NCBI GenBank assembly: GCA_035529935.1
Contig: DATKVT010000073.1
Span: 1-64,000 of the forward strand
Source of the DNA: Williamwhitmania sp.
GTDB lineage: Bacteria > Bacteroidota > Bacteroidia > Bacteroidales > Williamwhitmaniaceae
DNA: 64,000 nucleotides
Reading direction: 5' to 3'
The notes under the pieces were generated by a model, which worked only from the letters and a program-made list of their open reading frames with translations, was not told where the DNA came from and made no database searches. The position numbers were made by a program, and so were the translations under genes. Shown here piece by piece: positions 1 to 8,926 of this stretch (within the stretch, counting starts at the first letter, position 1; each line of letters begins with the position of its first letter).

Positions 1-166
1 GAAGATGGCAAAAACCCAGAAAGCGTTTTCGGTGGTGGCAACGCTGGTGAGGATACACCTGATTAGCATGCTAGACGTTTTTGAGCTGCTCCGCAGCACC
101 AGGCGAAGCTACTTAAACAAGCGGGGGTCGCCAGCTTTAGAGGCTCAAATTAAACTTGCTTTTTGA
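1..166 (+). mobile_element. C-terminal end of an IS4-family transposase (cut by window edge)
   Basis: Reading from base 2, about 54 codons run to a TGA at 164-166. The peptide contains VATLVRIHLISMLDVFELL followed by LLRSTRRSYLNKRG, which matches the conserved tail of IS4-type DDE transposases common in Bacteroidota (a basic segment after an amphipathic helix). The catalytic part lies outside the window, so it cannot be told whether the element is intact. The terminal inverted repeat should lie between 167 and about 260, but with only one end visible I cannot define it. Confidence 0.6.
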
Positions 167-362
167 GGGGGTGCCATTTGCGTAGCAAGAATAATGCCTT
201 TGTTTATTGGTGTGCAGAGTCAAAAACCTGTTATTCTAAATTTAGTCGGACAGTAGTGATTATATATGTTAGGTTATTCTGTAAAATAATTAACTTAGTT
301 CTAGAATTTTTATATTGAGAAATGATGTAACTATTAAAATATCAAATGTTTAATCTTAATTC

Positions 363-2837
363 ATGCAAATCATGAAAAAAACTTTACTGCTTTTTTTTAT
401 AATGCTGTGTCTCGTGGGTGTTGATTTTGGTCAAGTTAAATGGAGCCAATATCAAGGACCTTTTGCTGGTAATGTAGTTTCTTTTGCAACGTATGGAGAT
501 ACCCTTTTTGCAGGGACTGGCACTATTGGGGTCTTTAAGTCTGCCGATTTTGGTAAAACTTGGACACGTTCAATAGACATTAATGGTTCTTGTGGAGCTA
601 TGTTTACTATTGATACATTGATTTATGGTAGCAGAGATGCGTGTCCAACGGTTTCCCATGATGGAGGGAGGAATTGGCGATATTATCCAATGTTGGACGG
701 AATTATTCTTGGCTACTCATTTTTTGAAGATACTCTTTATGCCGTGTCTTCAGCAGGTGTATATGCTTACAGCAACGATTCAGATTCCTGGTTGTTAAGC
801 AGTAATGGTCTTGGAAACGATGGTGATCCATGGTCCAAAGTGCCTACAGAAATGTGTGTTTTAGGTGATAGTTTGTTTTGTGGCACCCATACTGGTCTTT
901 ATTGTCGAAGCAAAAACACTCCATGGCTCGAAATCTCCAAATCTGCTTCTGGTTTGAACGTTGATTATGGAGTGCAGCATATTTGTAGTTTGGATAGCCT
1001 TTTATTTGCAACAAGTTTCGCCAATCAGATGATTTTTCAATCTTCTGATACTGGCAAGCATTGGACTAATATTGGTGATTTTTTTGACAAATCGACGCTG
1101 TTCAATAAAATATTGGGGTATAATGATACACTTTGGCTGGCTACTAACCAAGGTGTTTTTAATTATGATTTAAAGAATCATCAGTGGCAAAAGGTTGCTG
1201 AAGAGGCTTTTACATACTTGTATACCAAGGATTCCTTGTTATTTGGGTCTAACGATTTTGGTTTGTACCGTTGGGACAAGAAAAAAAGAAATTTTTGTCT
1301 TTCTAATTTTGGTATTAATAACTCCAAGGTTTATGACATTGCCTTGTTTAATGATAAACTAATAGCAGCAACTAATTCCGGATCGTTTTTTATTCCTGAT
1401 ACAAGCAAAACTTGGTACTCATTCAATAATACCCGCAACCAAATTTGTTATACACTAGGGGCGGCGGATTCTTTATTGTTATTAGGGACTTCGAATGGTC
1501 TTTACTCTCTTATTCCAGACTCTACCGATTTTAAACCTATTGCAAGAGATTATTTTACTTGCACTGTTTGGGATATTGATTTCTTAGATACATTAATATA
1601 TGCTGCTACAGATGATGGCCTTTTTGTATCAAAGGATACGAGTAAAACGTGGAAAAATCTTGATCCTGCTTTTGGACAAGCACTTAAAGTCGCTACCTGC
1701 GACACTCTAGTTTTTGTTGGCAATGCTAATGGGCTTTATGAACTTGAAAATAATCATTTGCAACTAATCGGTTTTAATGGGGCAGGAGTTCGAACTTTAA
1801 AAATTATTGATGGCGTTGTTTTTGTAAGTGACTATTATAATGGGTTGAACTATAAGTCTACCGATACATGCAAGACATGGAAGCCAATGGATATGATTGA
1901 GTACTCCCCATTTTATGATTTGTTGAAACGTGGTAATAACTTATATGCAACAAGCACCTTGCATATCTTTTATTCTAGCGATATGGGAGACACTTGGGAT
2001 ACTTGGACGGAACAAGGCATGCCTGATTTGTATATTTACAGGATAATCGAGGGCAAGGATGCATTTTATACCGCAACCTTTGGTCAAAGCATATGGACTA
2101 GAGAGTATTTGAGTGAGGCCGCAGTTAATACTTCGTCATGTGGAGTGGTTAGTGATGGAACAATAAGCAAGATTCCAGCAAATACTAATGCTGATTCATT
2201 AGAAAAAAAATTATCACTAACATATGGCGCGTCTGGCAATATCGTTCATAATAGACGCGGAGATAATTCAATAATCAATTCTGGCGACATGCTTAGGGTG
2301 ACTGCTGAAAACGGCATTGACTTTAAAGACTATTTACTCCAATTGGCTTCAACTGAAGCCATACTAACCTCCAGCATCTTTGAAGTGGATCAGGATCAGA
2401 ACATCGTTACAGTTCCTGATAATACTTCGTTGTCCGATTTCAAGGCAAATGTAACTGTTAGTAGTGGTGCCTCCTTTGAAGTTTATAATGAAGATGGCAT
2501 AACTATCGCCTCTGAATTAGTGTCTGGTTGTATTGTTAAGGTGTTAGCCGAAGATGGTGTTTCAACACATGCGTATACCATTAGCGTAGCTACAACTGTG
2601 GTAAATAACGAATATGCTAAGATTCAGATTTATCCAATTCCTGTTGTTGATAGACTCTACATAAATGGCGTTGACTTAAATGCTGTGTGTTCAGTTTTTG
2701 ATATGGCTGGCCAAGTTGTAGCAAAAAGCAGAAGTTATGATAATTGGGGCATTGATGTAGCATTTTTGCCAAAAGGTAGCTACGTGTTGTGTCTTGAGCA
2801 AAATGGTAAAAAAACATTTTTCAAGTTTGTTAAATAG
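363..2837 (+). CDS. Secreted Asp-box/beta-propeller protein with type IX secretion sorting domain
   Basis: An 824-residue exported protein. An N-terminal signal peptide (MKKTLLLFFIMLCLVG, ending near GQ) is followed by many short repeats of the form SxDxGxTW (for example SSDTGKHW, SKDTSKTW, SSDMGDTW), the Asp-box signature of sortilin/BNR beta-propellers. Around residues 650-740 there is a small domain ending in YTISV, of the kind found in bacterial surface proteins. The last 70 or so residues (IYPIPVVDRLYI ... GSYVLCLEQNGKKTFFKFVK) form a type A T9SS C-terminal domain, so the protein should cross the outer membrane by the Por machinery and be attached or released. No catalytic motif is visible; a binding or adhesion role is inference. 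The second ATG at 372 gives the tidier signal peptide. The gene is AT-richer than the housekeeping genes. Confidence 0.85.
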   Translation: MQIMKKTLLLFFIMLCLVGVDFGQVKWSQYQGPFAGNVVSFATYGDTLFAGTGTIGVFKSADFGKTWTRSIDINGSCGAMFTIDTLIYGSRDACPTVSHDGGRNWRYYPMLDGIILGYSFFEDTLYAVSSAGVYAYSNDSDSWLLSSNGLGNDGDPWSKVPTEMCVLGDSLFCGTHTGLYCRSKNTPWLEISKSASGLNVDYGVQHICSLDSLLFATSFANQMIFQSSDTGKHWTNIGDFFDKSTLFNKILGYNDTLWLATNQGVFNYDLKNHQWQKVAEEAFTYLYTKDSLLFGSNDFGLYRWDKKKRNFCLSNFGINNSKVYDIALFNDKLIAATNSGSFFIPDTSKTWYSFNNTRNQICYTLGAADSLLLLGTSNGLYSLIPDSTDFKPIARDYFTCTVWDIDFLDTLIYAATDDGLFVSKDTSKTWKNLDPAFGQALKVATCDTLVFVGNANGLYELENNHLQLIGFNGAGVRTLKIIDGVVFVSDYYNGLNYKSTDTCKTWKPMDMIEYSPFYDLLKRGNNLYATSTLHIFYSSDMGDTWDTWTEQGMPDLYIYRIIEGKDAFYTATFGQSIWTREYLSEAAVNTSSCGVVSDGTISKIPANTNADSLEKKLSLTYGASGNIVHNRRGDNSIINSGDMLRVTAENGIDFKDYLLQLASTEAILTSSIFEVDQDQNIVTVPDNTSLSDFKANVTVSSGASFEVYNEDGITIASELVSGCIVKVLAEDGVSTHAYTISVATTVVNNEYAKIQIYPIPVVDRLYINGVDLNAVCSVFDMAGQVVAKSRSYDNWGIDVAFLPKGSYVLCLEQNGKKTFFKFVK

Positions 2838-2864
2838 GCTTGACATAAATTGAGTCTAAAAGGA

Positions 2865-2895
2865 GCGGGTGATGTAAAATATTTACATCACCCGC
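2865..2895. terminator. Bidirectional intrinsic terminator
   Basis: A perfect 14-bp stem (GCGGGTGATGTAAA with its complement, 3-nt loop) lies between two convergent genes. It is followed by a T-rich run on the plus strand, with an A-rich flank on the other side. It can stop transcripts from both sides. Confidence 0.85.
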
Positions 2896-2940
2896 TTATT
2901 TTTTACTATCGAAGACTCTTTAAGGTATTCGTTATTTCTA

Positions 2941-3432
2941 TTACGTTCTTATTCTCTTCACGTAAACCCTCTTGTCGTCGCCAATGTCGTAGAAGTCGCG
3001 GAAGGTGGCCTCAAGGGTGCAGCCGGCAGCCTCGTAGAATTTTTGGGTAGGCCGGTAGAGCTCCTTAGCCGATGTTTCGATGTAGATGGCACTACCGCCC
3101 ATCTTCTCCACGTCGCGGGTAACCTCGTTGAGCAGAATTTTTCCAATGCCCTTCCCCCGTTGGCTGTTATGCACTACAATCCAGTAAAGATCGTAGCTGG
3201 TTTTTGTGCAGGGAATTAACCCATAGCAGGCGTATCCCGCAGGTTTGCCATCGATATCGGCAAAAATCACCTCGTAACCACTCTCGCTGCCCTTGCTGTA
3301 TGCCTCCTCTACCAGCTCAACGGCCACGGGGATCTCATGGTCGTAAAAAAAGTTGGTTGAGGTTACAATATCCCGAACGGCCTCTATGTCCGACTCCCGA
3401 ACCTCTTTTCGAAGTGTGATTTCCTTTTGCAT
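2941..3432 (-). CDS. GNAT-family N-acetyltransferase, last gene of the aminomutase/ATP-grasp cluster
   Basis: A 163-residue protein starting at MQKEITLRKEV. A longer frame exists upstream but would overlap the preceding ligase gene. The GNAT fold is visible: the acetyl-CoA pyrophosphate-binding segment around NSQRGKGIGKILLNEV (R/Q-x-x-G-x-G/A type), a preceding LYWIVVH strand, and the late FYEAAGC motif B. The family transfers acetyl from acetyl-CoA to an amine. It lies 25 nt after an ATP-grasp ligase in a tight operon, so its likely substrate is an amine made by that pathway, possibly a beta-amino acid or its conjugate (inference). By analogy, AblB acetylates beta-lysine in N-epsilon-acetyl-beta-lysine synthesis, but I do not see enough to call it AblB. 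Confidence 0.85.
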   Translation of the reverse strand: MQKEITLRKEVRESDIEAVRDIVTSTNFFYDHEIPVAVELVEEAYSKGSESGYEVIFADIDGKPAGYACYGLIPCTKTSYDLYWIVVHNSQRGKGIGKILLNEVTRDVEKMGGSAIYIETSAKELYRPTQKFYEAAGCTLEATFRDFYDIGDDKRVYVKRIRT

Positions 3433-3457
3433 GTTGGGTTGCCCGTTTGTGTGATTA

Positions 3458-4432
3458 TTACTTGCGAAAAGCATCCGCAATGATGCGTTCCACCATTTGT
3501 GCATTCGATAGTCCCGCTTGCCTGCAGGCGGCAACAAAGCCGCTGTCGGGAGAGATGCAAGGGTTTGTATTTACCTCCAGAATCAATGGCTGGCCATTGG
3601 CATCTACTCTGAAATCTACCCTTACGTAACCTCTTAATCCTAGAGTGTTCCAAGTCTGTAGGCAGAGTGTCTCCAGTTTTTTTAGTAATGGAATATCGCT
3701 ATCGCTGTATTCGAAAGTTCGCTGGGTATGAATGTATTCAAACGAATCCTCTTTCCACTTTGCGGTGTATCCAACCACCTTTGGCTTGTCGGCGGGGTAA
3801 TCGAGAAAGCGAATCTCTGCGGGTGGCATCACCTGTGGTCCATTTTTCACTGCAAGTATGGAGATGTTGAACTCCCTTCCGTCGATGAACTCCTCAATGA
3901 AGTAGGTTTCGTCGCTCAGCTGCTTAATTTTTTCAACCATCTCGTGGTTGTTGCCATCGAACACCGAGTGCTCGTCGAGTCCCAGTGAGCCCTCTTCCCA
4001 AATGGGCTTTAGAATGTAGCGCTTATTTGCATCTGCCACAAAATTCGATGGCATATGCCATGGTGCCGTTGGAAGTCCAGCAGCAGCAAGAAGTCTCTTG
4101 GTGAGCACCTTGCTGGTGGTTACGAAGATTGCTTCGGTGTGCGAACCGGTGTAGGGTATTCCCAACGTGTCGAGATAGGCTGGGGAGAAGTGGACCAGGC
4201 TGCCCTTGTTGTTGATGGACTCCACGAGGTTGAACACAAACTCTGGCTTGGCTGCGGCAATGGCCTTGGCCGCCTTCTTCAGCTTTATGGAGAGTGGAAT
4301 GGCAACCGGGAGATAGCCCAGCTGAAGCATGGCTTCGGAAACCAGCTGAACTTGGTCGAGCACATCGGCCTCATCGGCTAGGGCGTTCTTCGATAGCTTG
4401 TTGAAGAGGATTACTGCCGTTTTTGGACTCAT
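3458..4432 (-). CDS. ATP-grasp ligase, D-Ala-D-Ala ligase-like (second of a pair)
   Basis: 324 residues with the ATP-grasp fold. The nucleotide-binding lysine/acidic segment ILKPIWEEGSLG is near 140-150, the adenine-binding strand YFIEEFIDGREF near 177-188, and the metal ligands are D273, E286 and N288 (RVDF, LEVNTNP). ATP-grasp enzymes activate a carboxylate as acyl-phosphate and couple it to an amine. The N-terminal domain differs from true Ddl, and the C-terminal NTNPCISPDSGF lacks the usual Ddl signature, so peptidoglycan synthesis is unlikely. It overlaps the upstream ligase by 4 nt, implying translational coupling and consecutive ligation steps. Substrates are unknown; the upstream aminomutase suggests a beta-amino acid (inference). 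Confidence 0.85.
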   Translation of the reverse strand: MSPKTAVILFNKLSKNALADEADVLDQVQLVSEAMLQLGYLPVAIPLSIKLKKAAKAIAAAKPEFVFNLVESINNKGSLVHFSPAYLDTLGIPYTGSHTEAIFVTTSKVLTKRLLAAAGLPTAPWHMPSNFVADANKRYILKPIWEEGSLGLDEHSVFDGNNHEMVEKIKQLSDETYFIEEFIDGREFNISILAVKNGPQVMPPAEIRFLDYPADKPKVVGYTAKWKEDSFEYIHTQRTFEYSDSDIPLLKKLETLCLQTWNTLGLRGYVRVDFRVDANGQPLILEVNTNPCISPDSGFVAACRQAGLSNAQMVERIIADAFRK

Positions 4433-5421
4433 GGCTTGGGCATATTAAAGTGTAGCCGTTTTGCAGCCGACTCCATAATTTCTTTGATGAGCTGGGTGTA
4501 GGTGTAGCCTGCTTTGTAGGCAAGAATGGGAAGATCGGAGTAAACTAGATTTAGCCCAGCCAGCGGGTTCACCTCAATAAAGTTGGGCACACCATGCTTG
4601 TCCATCCTTAGGTCGACACGGCCACCATCTCTGCACCCAAGCGCATTCCAGGCTTCAAGCGCAACCTTGTAGCATTGTTGGGCAACCTCGGGCTCAGGAA
4701 CGGTATACTCAACCCTGTTGTGGTAGTTCTCCTTTACAAATAGGGAGTAGATGGTTTCGGCAGATTGGTCGGTGATGGTAATTTCCATTATTCCAACCGT
4801 GTGGGCATCGCTGCCAGTTCCTACAATACCAACGGTAAACTCTCGACCCGGCAGAAACTCTTCCACAAGCACTGGTTGACCAAACATTTCCAGTAATTCG
4901 ATGGTGTTAACTCGGAATTCCTCCTTTGTTCTAACTAGGGATTTTCCTGTAATACCTTTACCGGTTCCTTCTGCAACTGGCTTAATGAATAAAGGGTATG
5001 TCAACGAAATTTTTTCAATATCGTTTGGAGTTTCAACCACGGCAAATGGGGCGGTTGGAATACCTCTGTCCCGAATGATGTGCTTGGTCATGCCCTTGTG
5101 CAGTGTTAAGCTCAGAACTAGCGGGTCGGAAAACACGTAGGGAATTTTATAGGCATCCAAAATGGCTGGAACCTGCGCCTCTCGGCCAATGCCATACACA
5201 CCTTCAGCAATATTGAATACCAAGTCCCATCGTTTCCCAGCAACGAGAGCTTGCGTTAGCTCCACTATGTTACCAATGCGTTCGGTGTTAAACCCAAGTT
5301 CGCCAAGTACGTTTTCAAAGCCAACAATGGTATCTTCGGAATCAAATTCGGCAACCTCCTCTTTGGTGAAACCATTCTTAAGGTAGGTGCTTTTTAAATC
5401 GTAGGTTAGCCCTATGGTCAT
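4429..5421 (-). CDS. ATP-grasp ligase, D-Ala-D-Ala ligase-like (first of a pair)
   Basis: 330 residues with ATP-grasp architecture: FIKPVAEGTGKGI (residues 145-157) for the phosphate-binding loop, VEEFLPGREF (186-195), and metal ligands D270, E283 and N285 in RVDLRMD and FIEVNPLAGL. The N-terminal pre-ATP-grasp domain has the LVFNIAEGVYG segment also seen, diverged, in the neighbouring ligase (FVFNLVESI), so the two are paralogues that probably arose by duplication and now act on different acceptors. The stop overlaps the next gene by 4 nt and the start overlaps the GNAT/deacetylase gene by 1 nt. Substrate unknown. Confidence 0.85.
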   Translation of the reverse strand: MTIGLTYDLKSTYLKNGFTKEEVAEFDSEDTIVGFENVLGELGFNTERIGNIVELTQALVAGKRWDLVFNIAEGVYGIGREAQVPAILDAYKIPYVFSDPLVLSLTLHKGMTKHIIRDRGIPTAPFAVVETPNDIEKISLTYPLFIKPVAEGTGKGITGKSLVRTKEEFRVNTIELLEMFGQPVLVEEFLPGREFTVGIVGTGSDAHTVGIMEITITDQSAETIYSLFVKENYHNRVEYTVPEPEVAQQCYKVALEAWNALGCRDGGRVDLRMDKHGVPNFIEVNPLAGLNLVYSDLPILAYKAGYTYTQLIKEIMESAAKRLHFNMPKP

Positions 5422-7187
5422 TATGCTTTAAGCATTTTTTGGTTCGAAAATAGGGGATAGCTGGTGGCCAATCCCTTAAAAAAGTTTCTGGCATTAACGC
5501 CAATGTTGGCTGTTCTGTAGCCACCCTCCTGAACTATCAGCGTTGGAAGTTTTAGTGCTCCTATGAGTAAACCATTTTCGTAGAAATCGGGAGCGGTGAG
5601 ACTCCAACTGCCCGTGGGGTCACCTTTGGCAACGTCGAGACCAAGTGCAACCACAAGGAATCGCGGGTTGAAGGCTTTTACTTTTTTTATGGCCAGCTGA
5701 AGTGTCTCACGATACTGCTTTCCATCTATTTTTTCGGACAATGGGAAATTTACGTTAAACCCCAATCCAGGGCCTTCTCCCTTTTCTTCCTTGAATCCTG
5801 AAAAGTAAGGATAGGCAAAGGAGGGATGACCGTGAACGGATATGGTGAGCACGTCATTTCTCTTATAAAAAATATTCTGTTGGCCGTTACCGTGGTGGTA
5901 GTCAATATCGAGTATGGCCACCTTACCATAATCCGATAGCATTTGAGCCGCAACTGCATTGCTGTTAAAGTAGCAGAATCCTCCAAATACCTTACTCTCG
6001 GCGTGGTGACCTGGTGGACGAACGAGGGCGTAGGCAACAGGGTAATCCTCAATAATTTTTTCGGCGGCTGTCAGCGCGCAGTCGACAGCTCTACGAGCAG
6101 CCAGAAAGGCGTTGCGCGTGATGGGGGTAAAGGTGTCGATGCAGTAGTACCCGGCAGCCACCGTTCTATCCTTGGGTGGGCGAGTAGTATTCCTAATTGG
6201 AAATACGTATGGGTAGAGCGACTCTGACGGAGATATGTCGGCGCAAACCTTCTTAAGATAGTTGTATAAGGAGTAGTGGTGCACCGCCTTGATGTATTGC
6301 TCTGAAAAAGATTCCGGAGGAATTTCTTGAAAAATTTCGGTTTTGAGAATCTCCTTTTTAATGCTATCAATCCTTACGGGCGACTCCACATAGCCACGCT
6401 CGCGAACGTGGTGAATGTTATGCTTGTCGTTAATTACAAGAATGATTTTTTTTCGAATGGGAACGGTACTTCCCTCTGACACGTGGTTTTCTCTCTTCCG
6501 ATATCGAAAAGGTCTACGTTCAACTAAACCCTCGCCTATGGAGTTAACCACCATGTTCCTGTAGTTCTCGGGGCAGAGGTCGGCATACTTTCTTTCCAGA
6601 ATGGCCTTCACAATCTTTCGCAGCTCCAATCCCATTAGAGGTGTCTCTCTGTCGAGGTCGTCGTAAACTAGGTGTGGCGGACAGGTGTCCGTTTCCGATA
6701 GAGGTGTTTCGTATAGGGTGTTGGCGATGGGGCGAGCTCCAAAGGCTTCGTAAAAGCGTAATCGCCTTTTATTTTCTAAAATTAGATCGCTGTTTTTGCA
6801 AAGGGTTAGTTCATCGGGAAGGCACTCAAAGAATAGCCCTGATGCCTTCAAGTTTTTCCCTTCTTCACGAACTCGTTGGTAAAGTGCTCCCCCAACTCCA
6901 CCTGATATTATGTCTTTGTGGGTGGCAATGTAATCGAGAAAGCAGAATCCAAGGTCAGGTGCATGGTAAAGAAAGGCAAATCCTTTAACCATTCCGCTGT
7001 AGTCGTCGGCCACCAAGAGTTTGGTGGTAAACTTATACTTTAATGGATTGCGAAGTTGTTCCGGTATGAGGTCAAACTTCTCAGCATCAACTGCGCCGAA
7101 GTGAGATTTTAGAATCTCCTTGACCTGTTCAATAGCTTCCTTATCCCTTGGATAACTGTCGCTTACTACGGTTCTTATCCGGAACAT
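5421..7187 (-). CDS. Fusion of GNAT acetyltransferase and HDAC/acetylpolyamine amidohydrolase-like deacetylase
   Basis: 588 residues. Residues 1-190 resemble a GNAT acetyltransferase (strand FCFLDYIA, acetyl-CoA loop SGGVGGALY at 95-103, LRFYEAFGARPI at 143-154). Residues 250-575 are a histone-deacetylase-superfamily metal amidohydrolase: RPPGHHAE with catalytic His pair 394/395, zinc ligands D429 and H431 in LDIDYHHGNG, the third ligand D523 in KGDPTGSW, and the transition-state Tyr557 in EGGYR. The family removes acetyl or acyl groups from lysine side chains or polyamines. Having an acetyltransferase and a deacetylase in one chain suggests a protect/deprotect step on an amine (inference). 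It lies between the aminomutase and the ligases, in the same operon. Confidence 0.85.
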   Translation of the reverse strand: MFRIRTVVSDSYPRDKEAIEQVKEILKSHFGAVDAEKFDLIPEQLRNPLKYKFTTKLLVADDYSGMVKGFAFLYHAPDLGFCFLDYIATHKDIISGGVGGALYQRVREEGKNLKASGLFFECLPDELTLCKNSDLILENKRRLRFYEAFGARPIANTLYETPLSETDTCPPHLVYDDLDRETPLMGLELRKIVKAILERKYADLCPENYRNMVVNSIGEGLVERRPFRYRKRENHVSEGSTVPIRKKIILVINDKHNIHHVRERGYVESPVRIDSIKKEILKTEIFQEIPPESFSEQYIKAVHHYSLYNYLKKVCADISPSESLYPYVFPIRNTTRPPKDRTVAAGYYCIDTFTPITRNAFLAARRAVDCALTAAEKIIEDYPVAYALVRPPGHHAESKVFGGFCYFNSNAVAAQMLSDYGKVAILDIDYHHGNGQQNIFYKRNDVLTISVHGHPSFAYPYFSGFKEEKGEGPGLGFNVNFPLSEKIDGKQYRETLQLAIKKVKAFNPRFLVVALGLDVAKGDPTGSWSLTAPDFYENGLLIGALKLPTLIVQEGGYRTANIGVNARNFFKGLATSYPLFSNQKMLKA

Positions 7188-7217
7188 AACTCTACAAAAT
7201 ATGTATTGAAAGGTTGC

Positions 7218-8492
7218 TTAGTCGAAGTCGGGGTAATAAAAGGTTTTGTCCTCGTAGTTTTTAAGAATAATCTGACCTTTTTCATCCCTACCTTGATAAT
7301 ACTCTGGCAGCAGCGGGATTTTTCCACCTCCACCAGGTGCATCAATTACATAGTGCGGAACAGCATACCCCGATGTCCAACCTCTAAGACCTTTGATTAT
7401 CTCGAGGCCTTTCTCAACTGGTGTCCTAAAGTGCGTTGAGCCTGGAATTGGATCACATTGGTAAAGGTAGTATGGTCTAACTCTATTTCGTAGCAGGCCC
7501 TGCATTAAATTCTTCATGGTTTCCAGGTTGTCGTTGATGCCTTTTAGCAGAACGGTTTGGCTACCGAGGGGAATACCAGCATAGGCAAGACGGCTGCAGG
7601 CCTCTTTTACCTCAGGCGTAAGCTCGTCGGGGTGTGTGAAGTGAATGCTGATGAACAGCGGATGATATTTGCGCAGAATGGCTGTCAACGAAGGTGTAAT
7701 GCGCTGTGGTAACACAGCAGGAACCTTGGTGCCAATTCTAATTATCTCTACATGGTCAATGGCCCTTAACCTCGATAGCAGATACTCTAACCGATGATCC
7801 GGCAAGGTTAGCGGATCTCCTCCCGATATCAGCACGTCGCGCACCTCGGTATGCTCACGAATGTACTCAATGGCCTGATCCCAAATAGTGGTTCCAAAGT
7901 GTACCTTGTCCTTGGCAACCATATGCGAACGGGTGCAATAGCGGCAGTAGGTGGAGCAAAATCCTGTGGCTAGAAATAGAACTCTGTCTGGATAGCGGTG
8001 CACAAGATTTGGGAGTGGGCTGCAGTGCTCCTCGCTGAGCGGATCCGACTCCTCTCCAGCAGAAAGAATGGTCTCTGCATGAGTGGGCACTACGCTTTTA
8101 CGAATAGGCTGATTGATGTTGTAGGGATCAATTAAACTAGCGTAGTAGGGCGTAATTCGAAGTGGTAATGAGTCGTTTTCATCTGAAATTGGCTGTTGCT
8201 CATCATGGCTAAGCCGGAGAAGTTGTCGGAGTTGGCTGTAGGAGGTAATGCCGTTTTTGAGTTGCCATTGCCAGGAGTTCCAGTCCTGATCGGATAACCC
8301 GGGATAGTTTTTGGTGATAAATTCTCTTGCTTGGCTAGAGATTGGAAAGGTTTCGGATTTTGGTTGACTAACTCTTTTTTCTAGTGTTTGAGTGGTGTTC
8401 TTGTGGTTACCACCCAGTGACGGAGGCTCATCTTCGTCGATTGAAACTTCGTTTACCATGTAAACTGCTGTTTCTTTGTTTTGGTTATTCAT
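7218..8492 (-). CDS. kamA: KamA-family radical SAM aminomutase (lysine 2,3-aminomutase-like)
   Basis: 424 residues. The radical SAM cluster motif is C179-x3-C183-x2-C186 (GFCSTYCRYC), and PLP would bind Lys391 in DAPGGGGK. The two aspartates that contact the epsilon-amine in clostridial lysine 2,3-aminomutase are both kept, at D347 (YQCD) and D384, with the same 37-residue spacing, which favours lysine or a similar diamino acid over glutamate. The enzyme would move the alpha-amino group to the beta carbon, giving beta-lysine. The N-terminus has about 45 low-complexity residues before the family core; an ATG at codon 12 is another possible start. It is the first gene of the five-gene minus-strand cluster. 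Confidence 0.88.
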   Translation of the reverse strand: MNNQNKETAVYMVNEVSIDEDEPPSLGGNHKNTTQTLEKRVSQPKSETFPISSQAREFITKNYPGLSDQDWNSWQWQLKNGITSYSQLRQLLRLSHDEQQPISDENDSLPLRITPYYASLIDPYNINQPIRKSVVPTHAETILSAGEESDPLSEEHCSPLPNLVHRYPDRVLFLATGFCSTYCRYCTRSHMVAKDKVHFGTTIWDQAIEYIREHTEVRDVLISGGDPLTLPDHRLEYLLSRLRAIDHVEIIRIGTKVPAVLPQRITPSLTAILRKYHPLFISIHFTHPDELTPEVKEACSRLAYAGIPLGSQTVLLKGINDNLETMKNLMQGLLRNRVRPYYLYQCDPIPGSTHFRTPVEKGLEIIKGLRGWTSGYAVPHYVIDAPGGGGKIPLLPEYYQGRDEKGQIILKNYEDKTFYYPDFD

Positions 8493-8926
8493 GATAACTA
8501 TTTGTTGTTTAAGATTATGCGTTGTTTTTTAGTTAGAATTATCATGCACAATAATAGTGCATTTTTGACTTGATTGCACTTTTTTTACAAAAATCTTATT
8601 AACCGTCAACTTTTTTTTGGTAACCGATCATTCATCGCTTGGTTAACCAACAAAATATAGGTATTCAACAGGGTGTAAGATAGGCGTTTGAACTTTTATT
8701 AACAATTTCCATTGCCAGTTGTGGGTTGATTGGATTGGAGATTGACTTAGTGAAGGCGTTTTTGGGGTTAATGGTTTAAAATTCAATCAATAAAAGTTCA
8801 AAGATGCCCATTGCAAGTTTCATCTATAAGTATCGTTCCTAAAAATGATTTCATGACGTAATGCTGCTGTAGGTAATTTTTGAAAAAACTAGGAAATAAA
8901 TCCAATGAGGCTATGGACAGTTTGTC
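8493..8926. other. Intergenic region between kamA and the nitroreductase gene
   Basis: 434 AT-rich bases separating divergent genes. Apart from the palindrome at 8544-8562 I see no gene, RNA or repeat. It presumably carries the promoters for both directions. Confidence 0.6.
8544..8562. promoter_or_regulatory. Palindromic candidate operator upstream of kamA
   Basis: ATGCAC-n7-GTGCAT is a perfect 6+6 inverted repeat about 50 bp before the kamA start, with a further TTGCACT half-site at 8574-8580. On the minus strand the spacer and right half form TATTATTG, close to the Bacteroidota -7 box (TAnnTTTG). A repressor binding here would cover the promoter. This is sequence pattern only. Confidence 0.35.

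Noticed and set aside
3458-5421. D-alanine--D-alanine ligases of peptidoglycan synthesis
   Set aside because: Two diverged copies with altered C-terminal signatures inside a radical SAM cluster, with no mur/fts context.
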